This document shows positions 48,026 through 57,257 of a stretch of 64,000 nucleotides of DNA, in pieces. Below the pieces are notes generated by a model. That model searched no databases. It had not been told where the DNA came from and was given only the letters and a program-made list of their open reading frames with translations. The position numbers and the translations under genes are program-made. Position 1 is the first letter of the stretch, and every line of letters begins with the position of its first letter. Source of the DNA: Actibacterium sp. XHP0104 (GTDB lineage: Bacteria; Pseudomonadota; Alphaproteobacteria; Rhodobacterales; Rhodobacteraceae); NCBI RefSeq assembly GCF_025751515.1, contig NZ_JAOWLE010000004.1, positions 216,445 to 280,444 on the forward strand, written 5' to 3'.

Positions 48026-49545
48026 GCCGCATCACCCGGAAATGGCGCCCGCCGATGGCGCTGGTGGTGGCGCTGGTCTGCGTGGCGCTTGTGTCGATTC
48101 CGCTGGCGGCGATGCTGACCGTTCAGCTGACCTCGAACCAGTTCGTCCGTGAAACCGAACAGGCGCTGATGAAACAGGGCGCCATCTATGCCGAGATCTA
48201 TCGCACCCGGTTCGAGGCCTTGGGCGGCCCCGCGATCGGCCCGGTGCCCGACCAGAAGCTGCTGGAATTCTGGAACGCGCCGCTGCACCCGATGTCGACA
48301 AAGATCGATGTTCGTCATCACCCGGTGCTGCCCCCTCTGCCCAATGGCGACCCGGTCGAGGCCCGTGCCGATGCTCGGCATGACCAGGTGGTGCCCGGAC
48401 TGGGAGACCTGTCCAAGGCCGCCGGGCGCGCGACGCTGGCCGGTGTCATCTTTCTGGATCATCAGGGCGTCGGGGCCGCAGATGGCGGATTGCGTTATTT
48501 CACGCCAGCGACGGAGGTGCAGACCGCGCTTGCGGGCGATGTGGGCGTGTCGCTGCGCACGCGTGACACCGACTATGACCGCCACCCGCTGGCCTCGATC
48601 AGCCGCGACACCGGTTATCGCGTCTTTGTGGCCTATCCGGTCTTGTCACAGGATCGGGTGATCGGCGTCGTTCTGCTGTCGCGCACGCCGCTGAACCTGC
48701 CCAAATTCATCTTTCGCGAACGCGACGCCTTGCTGATCATGGGGGTGTTTACCCTGTCGGGGGCGCTGCTGCTGGGCTATCTGCTGCTGCGCCTGATGTC
48801 GCGCCCCATACACGGCTTGCGCAACGAGGCCCGCGCGATTGCCGCGGGCGACAAGCCCCGATCCGAGCCCCTGCGCCATTACGGCGTGCGCGAGCTGGCC
48901 GACCTAGGCGAAAGCATGTTGTCGATGGCCGACACGCTGGACCAGCGATCGCAGGAAATCGCCACCTATACCGATCATGTCACCCACGAGCTGAAATCGC
49001 CGGTCACGTCGATTTCGGGCGCCGCCGAGCTGCTGCAAAGCGATCAGATCAGCCCCGAGAACCGCGCCATGCTGCTGGACAATATCCGCAGCGAAAGCGG
49101 GCGGATGAACACGCTGCTGACCCGGCTGCGCGAGATGACGCAGCTGCGCCAGCAGCCCCAGACCGGGCCGGGCGACCTAGCGATGATGCTGCCCGACATC
49201 GACGGCCTTGGCATTCACATCGCCCAGCCTGGCGACACCCGCGTGCCGCTGTCGAATGCGCATGGCGAGATCATCCTGCTGCATATGGCCCAGAACGCGC
49301 TTGCCCATGGCGCGCAAAATCTGCACCTGCGCTACCAGAACCGCGTGCTGCGGATCTGGGATGACGGCGACGGCATATCAGAGCAAGACGCGGCCAGGCT
49401 GACCGACCCGTTCTTTACCACTCGCCGCGCGCAAGGCGGCACCGGGATGGGGCTGGCAATCGTCGCGGCCCTGCTGGAAATCTACGGCGCACGGCTGCAC
49501 GTCATCCCCAATGCGGGCGGCGCGGTGTTCGAGATCCGCTTTTGA
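48013..49545 (+). CDS. Sensor histidine kinase (CreC-like)
   Basis: A 510-residue membrane kinase. Transmembrane helices lie at about residues 16-38 and 235-258, framing a periplasmic sensor domain of about 190 residues. HAMP and HisKA follow, with the phosphoacceptor His in HVTHELKSPVTSI. The HATPase domain has MAQNALAHGA (N box), DDGDGI (G1) and GTGMGLAI (G2). It likely senses an envelope signal and controls the exosortase operon through its cognate regulator (inference). Confidence 0.92.
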   Translation: MQPVSRITRKWRPPMALVVALVCVALVSIPLAAMLTVQLTSNQFVRETEQALMKQGAIYAEIYRTRFEALGGPAIGPVPDQKLLEFWNAPLHPMSTKIDVRHHPVLPPLPNGDPVEARADARHDQVVPGLGDLSKAAGRATLAGVIFLDHQGVGAADGGLRYFTPATEVQTALAGDVGVSLRTRDTDYDRHPLASISRDTGYRVFVAYPVLSQDRVIGVVLLSRTPLNLPKFIFRERDALLIMGVFTLSGALLLGYLLLRLMSRPIHGLRNEARAIAAGDKPRSEPLRHYGVRELADLGESMLSMADTLDQRSQEIATYTDHVTHELKSPVTSISGAAELLQSDQISPENRAMLLDNIRSESGRMNTLLTRLREMTQLRQQPQTGPGDLAMMLPDIDGLGIHIAQPGDTRVPLSNAHGEIILLHMAQNALAHGAQNLHLRYQNRVLRIWDDGDGISEQDAARLTDPFFTTRRAQGGTGMGLAIVAALLEIYGARLHVIPNAGGAVFEIRF

Positions 49546-49910
49546 AACGCCCAATCTTCGAACAAACCGAGTGCGGCAGGTGGTTTTCCGGCGTCGATCT
49601 CGGCCTGTCCTTGTAGGATCTGCTTGAAAAATGGCCGGGCTGATGGTTGGTTGCAGCCCCAATAGAACAATCCGGGTGTTCATGGCCAAGTCTGGCGCTA
49701 AGATAAGACATGGAAACGCAATTGACGAAGAATGGCCCGAAGACCAGTGTGCTTTTTGGGGGTGAACCGGACCCGCAAGCCGGGACTGCAAGCTGCACGA
49801 CCGAGCCGCGTTGTGTCGAGAAGGTCACGGTATCGGGCGGCTGGTGTCGTCTCCTTGATAGTGGGGCGCTCGTGCAAAGGCCCTTCGCACTGAATAATTA
49901 GGAACGGGCC
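49546..49910. other. Gene-free gap before the Mrp operon
   Basis: 365 bp with no convincing coding region on either strand, no recognised RNA and no clear terminator after the kinase gene. Only short unconserved frames occur. It presumably holds the Mrp operon promoter and leader, but I cannot place them. Confidence 0.6.
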
Positions 49911-52781
49911 GTGTCACTATTTCTCGTCGTCGCTCTCCCTTTCTTTGGCGCATTGCTGCCGGGCATGATGAATTCGGCCGGTCGCTCTGCCTGTGCGGGC
50001 GTGACCTTCACGGTGTCGCTGATGGCCTTTGTCGGGCTTTTGACAAACCTGCCCGCCGTCATGGCTGGCGAGGTGGTCACCGCACGCGTCGACTGGATGC
50101 CGCTGCTTGGCCTGAATTTCACCCTGATGCTGGACGGGCTGGGGTTCTTTTTCGCCCTTCTGATCCTGGGGATCGGGCTTTTGATCATCACCTACGGCCG
50201 ACACTATCTTAGCCGTAATGACAATATGGGCGAGTTCTTTACCTATCTGCTGCTGTTCCAGGGGGCGATGGTCGGGATCGTGCTTAGCGACAACGTGTTG
50301 TTGCTGCTGGTCTTTTGGGAGCTGACCTCGCTGTCGTCCTTCCTGCTGATCGGATACTGGAAGCACCTGCCCGAGGGCCGGCAGGGCGCGCGCATGGCAC
50401 TGGCCGTGACCGGCATGGGCGGGCTTGCGATGGTCGGTGGCATGCTGATCCTGGGCCAGATCGTCGGCAGTTACGACCTTAGCGTGATCTTGCAGAACCG
50501 CGAGGCCATCCAGGCCGATCCGCTTTATGTTCCGGCGCTGGTTCTCATCCTGCTGGGCTGTTTCACCAAATCGGCGCAGTTTCCGTTCCACTTCTGGCTG
50601 CCCCACGCCATGGCGGCGCCAACACCCGTTTCGGCCTATCTGCATTCCGCGACCATGGTAAAGGCGGGCATCTTCCTGATGGCGCGGATGTGGCCGGTTT
50701 TGTCGGGCACGCCGGAATGGTTTGTGATCGTCACCTCTGCGGGTCTGGTCACGATGGTGCTGGGCGCGGTGATCGCGCTGTTCAAGCATGACCTCAAGGC
50801 GCTGTTGGCGTTTTCGACCGTCAGCCACCTGGGCCTGATCACCATGCTATTGGGAACGGGCACCGCGTTTGGCGCGCTGGCTGCGGTGTTTCACATCCTC
50901 AATCATGCGACATTCAAGGCGGCGCTGTTCATGTCCGCCGGCATCGTCGATCACGAGGCGCATACCCGCGATATCCGCCGCCTTGGCGGGTTGCGCAGGT
51001 TGATGCCGATCACCTTTGCGATTGCCTCTCTGGCCGCGCTGTCCATGGCGGGCATTCCGTTGCTGAACGGGTTCCTGTCCAAGGAAATGATGCTGGAAGA
51101 GGCCCACCACACGGTGCTGTTCGGCAGCCACTGGCTGGTGCCGGTGATGGCGACCCTGGGGTCGCTTTTCTCGGCGGCCTATTGCTTTCGCTTTATCGGG
51201 CACACCTTCCTTGGCCCCGTGCGGGATGACTATCCTCACAAACCCCATGATCCGGGCGCAGGCATGTGGATGCCGCCCGCGATTTTGGTGGTGCTGGTGG
51301 TGGTGATCGGGGTTGCCCCGTTCCTGGTGCAGGATTTCGTCTTCATGGTTGCCAAGTCCGTCATCGGCGATGCGGCAGAGCTAAAGACCAAATACATCAA
51401 GATCTGGCACGGGCTGGTGCCGGCCCTTTACATGTCGATCATCGCGGTCGTTGGCGGCCTTGTGCTGGTGCGGACCCATGCGCCGCTGCAAAAGCTGTGG
51501 GAGACCACGCCCCGGCCCGAGGCCAAAGTGATCTTCGAGGCTATCGTCGAGGGCGCGGCACGGATGGCGCAGGCGCTGATCCATCCGCTGCACAACGGAT
51601 CGTTCACCCGCTACGCGATGATTGGCGTGATTGCGATGATTGCCGCCGGGTATCATGCCTGGGCAACCGGAACCGTCGCCGCGCCGGTGCGCGAGCTGCA
51701 GGTGGCCGGGCCTGTGCCGATTGCCGGCTGGGCCATGCTGGTCGCGGCCACTGTCGGCCTTGTCGCGATGCACCGGCACCGCCTTCTGTCGCTGATCCTG
51801 ATCGGCATTGTCGGGCTGATGGTGTCGATCGGGTTTGTCTATCTCAGCGCGCCCGACCTTGCGATGACGCAGTTCACGGTCGAGGTGGTGACGATCATCC
51901 TGTTGCTGCTGGCCCTGAATTTCCTACCCAACCGCACGCCGGTCGAAAGCACCGTTCCGCGCCGGATCCGTGACGGGGTGGTCGCGGTTGCCGGTGGCCT
52001 GGCGACCTTTGGGCTGGCCTATCACTACATGCTGCGCGAGGCGGTCACGACGCCGATCTCCGAGTTCCACCTTGCGAACTCTTACAAGGGCGGCGGCGGC
52101 ACCAATGTCGTCAACGTCATCCTGGTGGATTTCCGGGGTTTCGACACTTATGGCGAGATCATCGTGCTGGGTATTGCCGCGCTGCTGATCTTTGCGCTGA
52201 CCGAGACATTGCTGAACGGGCCGGTGCGCCGGCGCCTGTTAAATCGCGTTCCCGATCAGCCGCGTTCCGGTGACATGCACCCGATGATGATGGTGGTTCT
52301 GACCCGCGTCATCATGCCGGTGGTTCTGCTGGTCGGGTTTTACATCTTCATGCGCGGCCATAACGAACCCGGCGGCGGCTTTATCGCAGGCCTGATCGTG
52401 TCGATCGCGGTCGTGATGCAATATATGGCCAGCGGTTTCACCTGGACTTCTGCGCGCCTGAGATACCCCTATCACGGTGTCATCGGCGCGGGCGTTCTGG
52501 TGGCGGGCTTTACCGGGATCGGATCCTGGTTCGTCGCCAAGCCGTTCCTGACCTCGGATTTCACCTATGTGCGCATACCGCCCTTCCACAAGTTCGAGCT
52601 GGCCACGGCCGCGCTGTTCGATCTTGGGGTCTTCCTGGCCGTTGTCGGGGCCGTGATGCTGTCGCTGGAAAGCTTCTCGCGGCTTGCGCGGCGCGCCGAC
52701 ACACCAGAAAGCGAATACCCGATGGATATCGACCCGTCGCGCGATGATCCCGATACGGCCAAGATGAAAGAGGGCGTCTGA
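49911..52781 (+). CDS. mrpA: Mrp/Pha antiporter fused subunit A/B
   Basis: A 956-residue membrane protein beginning at GTG, with AGGAAC upstream. Residues 1-770 form the MrpA part, homologous to respiratory complex I NuoL, with proton-pathway elements such as FPFHFWLPHAMAAPTPVSAYLHSATMVKAG cut here to its core HFWLPHAMAAPTPVSAYLH. The last 160 residues are the MrpB domain (GHNEPGGGFIAGL). The fusion marks a group-2 (PhaAB) system. It exports Na+ or K+ in exchange for protons, giving pH and salt tolerance. Confidence 0.95.
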   Translation: MSLFLVVALPFFGALLPGMMNSAGRSACAGVTFTVSLMAFVGLLTNLPAVMAGEVVTARVDWMPLLGLNFTLMLDGLGFFFALLILGIGLLIITYGRHYLSRNDNMGEFFTYLLLFQGAMVGIVLSDNVLLLLVFWELTSLSSFLLIGYWKHLPEGRQGARMALAVTGMGGLAMVGGMLILGQIVGSYDLSVILQNREAIQADPLYVPALVLILLGCFTKSAQFPFHFWLPHAMAAPTPVSAYLHSATMVKAGIFLMARMWPVLSGTPEWFVIVTSAGLVTMVLGAVIALFKHDLKALLAFSTVSHLGLITMLLGTGTAFGALAAVFHILNHATFKAALFMSAGIVDHEAHTRDIRRLGGLRRLMPITFAIASLAALSMAGIPLLNGFLSKEMMLEEAHHTVLFGSHWLVPVMATLGSLFSAAYCFRFIGHTFLGPVRDDYPHKPHDPGAGMWMPPAILVVLVVVIGVAPFLVQDFVFMVAKSVIGDAAELKTKYIKIWHGLVPALYMSIIAVVGGLVLVRTHAPLQKLWETTPRPEAKVIFEAIVEGAARMAQALIHPLHNGSFTRYAMIGVIAMIAAGYHAWATGTVAAPVRELQVAGPVPIAGWAMLVAATVGLVAMHRHRLLSLILIGIVGLMVSIGFVYLSAPDLAMTQFTVEVVTIILLLLALNFLPNRTPVESTVPRRIRDGVVAVAGGLATFGLAYHYMLREAVTTPISEFHLANSYKGGGGTNVVNVILVDFRGFDTYGEIIVLGIAALLIFALTETLLNGPVRRRLLNRVPDQPRSGDMHPMMMVVLTRVIMPVVLLVGFYIFMRGHNEPGGGFIAGLIVSIAVVMQYMASGFTWTSARLRYPYHGVIGAGVLVAGFTGIGSWFVAKPFLTSDFTYVRIPPFHKFELATAALFDLGVFLAVVGAVMLSLESFSRLARRADTPESEYPMDIDPSRDDPDTAKMKEGV

Positions 52782-52782
52782 C

Positions 52783-53133
52783 ATGGAACTGCTCGTCGCC
52801 TCTGCCATCGGCGTATTGACCACCGCGGGGATCTATCTCGTTCTGCGGCTGCGGACATTCCCCGTTATCCTCGGCATGTCGCTGTTGACCTATGCCGTGA
52901 ACATCTTCCTCTTTGCATCGGGGCGGCTGACCATCGGGGCCCCGCCCATCCTGCAAGACGGCGTGACGACCTATACCGACCCGGTGCCCCAGGCGCTGGT
53001 GCTGACCGCCATCGTGATTTCGTTCGGCATGACCGCGGTGGTCGTGATGATCAGCCTCGGCGCCTATCTTGGGTCAGACGACGATCATGTGGATGACCAG
53101 CCCGAAGCCACCGGATCGGAGGAGCGGTCATGA
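52783..53133 (+). CDS. mrpC: Mrp antiporter subunit C
   Basis: A 116-residue membrane protein with three helices, homologous to NuoK. The conserved TDPVPQALVLTAIVISFGMTA region (shown in part) covers helix 3. It starts one base after the A/B subunit stop and overlaps mrpD by ATGA. Confidence 0.95.
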   Translation: MELLVASAIGVLTTAGIYLVLRLRTFPVILGMSLLTYAVNIFLFASGRLTIGAPPILQDGVTTYTDPVPQALVLTAIVISFGMTAVVVMISLGAYLGSDDDHVDDQPEATGSEERS

Positions 53134-54671
53134 CCCATTGGATCATCCTGCCCATCGTTCTGCCCGCCTTTCTTGCACCCTTTATCGTGCTTGCGGCGCG
53201 CCACCATATCGGAATCCAGCGCGTGTTCTCGGTGGCCGGTGTCGTGGCGCTGATTGCCCTGGCGCTGGGCCTTGTCTGGGCGGTGTCAGACGGGTCCGTG
53301 CTGTATTACCGGCTTAGCAACTGGGCCGCGCCCTTTGGCATCGTGCTGGTCGCCGACCGGCTGTCCACGCTGATGGTGTTGCTGACCTCGGTTCTGGCGC
53401 TGTTCGTGCTGCTCTACGCAATCGGGTCGGGATGGGACAGCCGCGGACGGCATTTCCACGCGCTGTTCCAGTTTCAGCTCATGGGCATCCTCGGCGCGTT
53501 CCTCACCGGCGACCTCTTCAACCTCTTCGTGTTCTTCGAGGTCCTGCTCATCGCCTCATACGGCTTGATGATCCATGCCGGCGGCAACGCGCGCCTGAAG
53601 GCCGGCGTGCAATACGTGCTGTTCAATCTGATCGGCTCGACCCTGTTCCTGTTCGCGCTGGGCTCGATCTATGCCGAGACGGGGACGCTGAACATGGCGG
53701 ACCTGGCGCAGCGCGTGGCCCTTATTGGTGCCGAGGAAACGGTCGGCATCCGTATTGCCGCGGTTCTGCTGCTGCTGGTCTTTGCGATCAAGGCCGCGAT
53801 TGTGCCGCTGCATTTCTGGCTGCCCTCCAGCTATGCCGAGGCGCCCGCGCCGGTCGCGGCCCTGTTCGCGATCATGACAAAGGTCGGCGCCTACGCGATC
53901 ATCCGGGTCTACACGATGATCTTCCCGCCCAATCTCGAGGCGACGATGGGTCTGCACGATCTGTGGCTCTTGCCGGCGGCGCTGGTGTCTCTGGCCATCG
54001 GGATGATCGGCGTGCTTGCCGCCCGCAAGCTGGACCGCCTGATCGCCTTTTCGATCATCGGCTCGATGGGCATGGTCATGGTGGCCATTTCGCTGTTCAG
54101 CCCGGTCGGCATCGCGGCGGCGCTGTACTATATTATCCACTCGACATTGGCGGGGGCGATCCTGTTCCTGATTTCCGACCTTGTTCGCACCGGCCGCGGA
54201 AACCTTGACCTGACCGCACAGCCCCCGATGAGAGGAACCCATATGACAGCGGGTATGTTCTTTGTCGGCGCGATTGCCATGGCGGGCCTGCCGCCCCTGT
54301 CGGGGTTCCTGGGCAAGCTGCTGGTTCTGGATGCCTCCTATGGTGCCGATCTGGTCGTCTGGGTCTGGGCGATCGTGCTGTCATCCAGCCTGATCAGCGT
54401 TATCGGCTTTGCCCGTGCGGGCAGCGTCGTATTCTGGAAGGCGCATGGCCTGGGGCCGATGGAACCGGACGCCGAGACCGCGCGCCCGGCGACGCTGGCA
54501 TATGTTGCCATCGGCGGGCTGTTCGCGATGCTGATCGCGCATACGGTCTTTGCGGAAAAGGTGCACGCCTATACCACCACCGTCGCTACCGAGCTTTTCG
54601 CCCACGACACCTATATGTCGCTGGTGCTGGAAACGCCGGGCAAGCTGAGTGATCCCAAGGAGGCACACTGA
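53130..54671 (+). CDS. mrpD: Mrp antiporter subunit D
   Basis: A 513-residue, roughly 14-helix protein homologous to NuoM/NuoN-type proton channels. Visible signatures are GDLFNLFVFFEVLLIASYGL around the conserved Glu, HFWLPSSYAEAPAPVAALF and the lysine-bearing helices. It pairs with subunit A in ion translocation. Translationally coupled to mrpC. Confidence 0.95.
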   Translation: MTHWIILPIVLPAFLAPFIVLAARHHIGIQRVFSVAGVVALIALALGLVWAVSDGSVLYYRLSNWAAPFGIVLVADRLSTLMVLLTSVLALFVLLYAIGSGWDSRGRHFHALFQFQLMGILGAFLTGDLFNLFVFFEVLLIASYGLMIHAGGNARLKAGVQYVLFNLIGSTLFLFALGSIYAETGTLNMADLAQRVALIGAEETVGIRIAAVLLLLVFAIKAAIVPLHFWLPSSYAEAPAPVAALFAIMTKVGAYAIIRVYTMIFPPNLEATMGLHDLWLLPAALVSLAIGMIGVLAARKLDRLIAFSIIGSMGMVMVAISLFSPVGIAAALYYIIHSTLAGAILFLISDLVRTGRGNLDLTAQPPMRGTHMTAGMFFVGAIAMAGLPPLSGFLGKLLVLDASYGADLVVWVWAIVLSSSLISVIGFARAGSVVFWKAHGLGPMEPDAETARPATLAYVAIGGLFAMLIAHTVFAEKVHAYTTTVATELFAHDTYMSLVLETPGKLSDPKEAH

Positions 54672-54672
54672 C

Positions 54673-55173
54673 ATGATGCGTGCTTACCACTGGCTTCTTC
54701 CGCACCCGTTCCTGACGCTGATCCTCACCGTTGTCTGGGTCATGCTGCAAAATCAGGTCAGTGCGGGAATGGTCGTTTTCGGCCTTATCCTGGGCATCAT
54801 CATCCCGCGAATGACCGCGATCTGGTGGCCAGACAGGCCCAAGGGATTTCGGTTGGGCAAGATGAGCGTCTACAGCCTGATCGTGCTGTGGGACATCCTG
54901 GTGGCCAACGTGCAGGTCGCCTGGGTCGTGCTGACCGTGCCCAACGCCCGGCTCAAGCCCGCCTGGATCGTCGTGCCGCTTGAGCTGAAACAGCCCGAGG
55001 CCATCACGGTTCTGGCCGGCACCATCACGCTGACACCCGGCACGGTCTCCGCCGATCTCTCGGACGAAGGCCACAGCCTGTTGGTTCATGTCCTGCATAC
55101 CGACGATCCAGATGCTATTCGCGATGACATCAAGACACGCTACGAGCGCCGGCTACTGGAGATTTTCTCATGA
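54673..55173 (+). CDS. mrpE: Mrp antiporter subunit E
   Basis: A 166-residue protein with N-terminal membrane helices (about 10-45 and 65-95) and a soluble C-terminal domain, matching MrpE. Conserved pieces are ITLTPGTVSADLS and the LLVHVLH strand. AAGGAGG is well placed before the ATG, 1 bp after mrpD. It overlaps mrpF by ATGA. Confidence 0.94.
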   Translation: MMRAYHWLLPHPFLTLILTVVWVMLQNQVSAGMVVFGLILGIIIPRMTAIWWPDRPKGFRLGKMSVYSLIVLWDILVANVQVAWVVLTVPNARLKPAWIVVPLELKQPEAITVLAGTITLTPGTVSADLSDEGHSLLVHVLHTDDPDAIRDDIKTRYERRLLEIFS

Positions 55174-55457
55174 CCACGGCCGCAGAACTTTTCGATATCG
55201 CCCTGATCGTCGCCCTGATCGCACCAGCCGTTGGCCAGGTTCTGTGCATGATTCGGCTGGTCATCGGCCCAACGACGGGCGACCGCATCCTTGCGCTTGA
55301 TACCATGGTGATCAACGCCCTGAGCCTTGTCGTGGTTCTGGGCATTCACCAAGGTGTCACCGTCTATTTCGAGGTCGCCCTTCTGGTCGCAATGCTGGGC
55401 TTTGTGTCGACCGTTGCACTGGCCCGGTTTATTCTGAGGGGAGACATCATCGAATGA
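55170..55457 (+). CDS. mrpF: Mrp antiporter subunit F
   Basis: A 95-residue, three-helix membrane protein of the MrpF family, recognised by the RLVIGPTTGDRILALDTM motif between helices 1 and 2. Overlaps both neighbours by ATGA. Confidence 0.94.
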   Translation: MTTAAELFDIALIVALIAPAVGQVLCMIRLVIGPTTGDRILALDTMVINALSLVVVLGIHQGVTVYFEVALLVAMLGFVSTVALARFILRGDIIE

Positions 55458-55840
55458 CGCTTACATCTGTTGCAACCGTCGCGGCGGCGTTGTCTCTCCT
55501 GATCGGCTCGATCTTCATCGTGATCGGCTCTGTCGGTCTTTTGAAGTTCAATGACCCGATGACCCGCCTGCATGCGCCGACCAAGGTCGGAACGCTGGGC
55601 ATCGGCATGCTGCTTCTTGCCTCGATCCTGGCCTCCATTGCCAAAGGCGACCCATCCATGCACGAGCTGCTGATCATGGCGTTCCTGTTCGTGACGGCCC
55701 CGGTTTCCGCGAATTTCATCGCCAAGGTCTGCATCCACAGCCGTGCGTGCAAAACACCCCCGTCACCGCCACGAGATGGCACCTGGTCAACGCTCGATAC
55801 ACCCGACGGAGACGGAACGCCTGCACCGCAGGGGCGGTGA
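55454..55840 (+). CDS. mrpG: Mrp antiporter subunit G
   Basis: A 128-residue, three-helix MrpG protein. The family motif GLLKFNDPMTRLHAPTKVGT follows the first helix. The C-terminal 30 residues are polar and Pro/Asp-rich. It is the last gene of the antiporter operon. The 190 bp after it carry no recognised terminator, and base composition drops soon afterwards. Confidence 0.93.
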   Translation: MTLTSVATVAAALSLLIGSIFIVIGSVGLLKFNDPMTRLHAPTKVGTLGIGMLLLASILASIAKGDPSMHELLIMAFLFVTAPVSANFIAKVCIHSRACKTPPSPPRDGTWSTLDTPDGDGTPAPQGR

Positions 55841-56032
55841 TCCGGATATACCTCGCGATGAGCTGTCTGGCACAGCTGCCAAAGCGCCACGCGTCGTGCT
55901 CAGGCCCGCAATCCGACCGGATGCGGGGCGTCTCGCCCTGTCCTGCACGTAAGGAATCTGGAGTTAAGTGAAATGGTCGGGAGCGAAGCTTTCACTTGCG
56001 AGCGAAACACAATCCATGGAATAGTTCCCGGC

Positions 56033-56845
56033 ATGCGAAGTTTGCTTAAGTTGAGTTTTCTGAACGTGTTGAGAGTTTTGGTACGTGCACTTGGGGCGAG
56101 TATATTCCTTTTTTCGCCCATGGCGGCACTTGGGAACAGCCTGCCATCTTTTTGCACCAGCGGCTCGCTGGAGGATACTGCGGCTTCATTCTGGTATGCT
56201 CTAAGCCAGACTCGCGAAAACTGTGCTCTTGAAAACAGTTATACAACGTGCCCATTAGCACCTCCGATTTGGAGGGCGGATGCGCCGCCGATTATTGACT
56301 TTGCAAATATTGATTATCTTCCTGATATCGCCCCCCTACTAAAGGATGAGGTGCGAGAGTTGGTCGATAGGCTTCAGTTTGATAATGAACTCTCACCATC
56401 AATCCTTGAGACGCGAGAGCACGACTCCGAGATTGGAAATGTCATTATATATGTCCTGAATGAGCAAGTCATTTCTATGATGGAACGGGGAAATTGGAAG
56501 GAACTGGACCGCGCCGACTTCCAAGAGTTCAGGCAAGGATTGGCCTCACTTACGTATCGGTGGAGTGCCTTTGATCAAAAATCTCAGTACGCAGCATTCA
56601 TATATATCCTGCCGGATAGCACTTTGCCTGACTTATCTCTAGAGCTTGGTTGGCAAATCGTCGGAACCTTTGGCCTGAACTACGCACCGGCCATGCCCAG
56701 CGGATTGACGCCATCGGCGTTAGACGAGCTCGTTAATCAGACCACTATACTATACTCGTTACCAGAGAATGAGATCGCAAATATCCGAGGCCTTGAAGAC
56801 GCTGTGAGTGCGCTCGAAAGGTATTGTACACATCCTTCTGACTAA
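56033..56845 (+). CDS. Predicted exported protein of unknown function
   Basis: A 270-residue protein from the ATG chosen. A hydrophobic N-terminal segment (about 10-32) ends near AALGNS, fitting a signal peptide. The mature part has a pair of Cys near the start and one close to the C-terminus, and no domain I recognise. G+C is clearly lower than in the Mrp genes, marking entry into acquired DNA. An in-frame ATG 60 bp upstream (55973) is possible. The start is uncertain because no good ribosome-binding site is seen. Confidence 0.6.
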   Translation: MRSLLKLSFLNVLRVLVRALGASIFLFSPMAALGNSLPSFCTSGSLEDTAASFWYALSQTRENCALENSYTTCPLAPPIWRADAPPIIDFANIDYLPDIAPLLKDEVRELVDRLQFDNELSPSILETREHDSEIGNVIIYVLNEQVISMMERGNWKELDRADFQEFRQGLASLTYRWSAFDQKSQYAAFIYILPDSTLPDLSLELGWQIVGTFGLNYAPAMPSGLTPSALDELVNQTTILYSLPENEIANIRGLEDAVSALERYCTHPSD

Positions 56846-56879
56846 TTGGCGTGGAATACGGAAGGTTCTGAGCCGATGC

Positions 56880-56990
56880 CTAGCCCCCTGTTTCTGGGCC
56901 ACAGATTTGGGCTTTCTCTAGTATGGCTTCTGGAACGGGCGCACGCATGTTGAGTGCTTGATGCGGCCGGGTGTGGTTGCACAATAAAGT
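56880..56990 (-). pseudogene. IS3-type transposase C-terminal remnant
   Basis: Read on the minus strand, about 36 codons give the integrase-core tail NHTRPHQALNMRAPVPEA and then a stop at 56880-56882. This is a standard ending of IS3-family OrfB transposases. The rest of the gene is missing: similarity stops near 56990 and unrelated sequence follows. It is the relic of an old insertion at the island edge. Confidence 0.75.
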
Positions 56991-57014
56991 TTGCTGCATT
57001 TTATCTGAGAAAAT

Positions 57015-57061
57015 TTGCTGCGTAGCTCAGCTGGTAGAGAACGTCCTCGCGCTTGCGCGAG
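57015..57061 (+). other. tRNA-like 5' fragment with adjoining hairpin
   Basis: TAGCTCAGCTGGTAGAGA at 57023-57040 is a textbook tRNA D-arm, preceded by a plausible acceptor strand. The D-stem 3' side is broken (GAGA for GAGC). A 6-bp stem CTCGCG/CGCGAG (57046-57061) sits where an anticodon arm would be but with a 4-nt loop. No good T-arm or CCA end follows, so it is a decayed tRNA or tRNA-derived piece. Confidence 0.5.
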
Positions 57062-57211
57062 AGCTGAGTGAAACGAAGCCATTCGAATTGATGGGAATCA
57101 TTCACAGTTGCTGTGAACGTTCACACTATTTGAGAGGGTTCAGTACTTGTGGCAAGATCATCCTGACAAAGGAAACCAGCCTCTAAGATATTGATTTGTT
57201 TGCTTGAGAAG

Positions 57212-57257
57212 TGGTGCCGCTGAAGGGACTCGAACCCCCGACCCCATCATTACGAAT
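57212..57257 (-). repeat. 3' half of tRNA-Thr(CGT), probable attachment site
   Basis: On the minus strand these 46 bases read from an anticodon loop TTCGTAA through a T-arm GGGGGTTCGAGTCCC to AGCGGCACCA. They form the 3' half of a tRNA with CGT anticodon (Thr). The matching 5' half is absent. A lone 3' tRNA half is the usual footprint left when an integrative element recombines into a tRNA gene. Confidence 0.75.

Noticed and set aside
49546..49910. Short minus-strand frames in the gap before the Mrp operon, considered as a transposase tail
   Set aside because: No transposase motif is readable, and the frames overlap in several phases without any conserved start.
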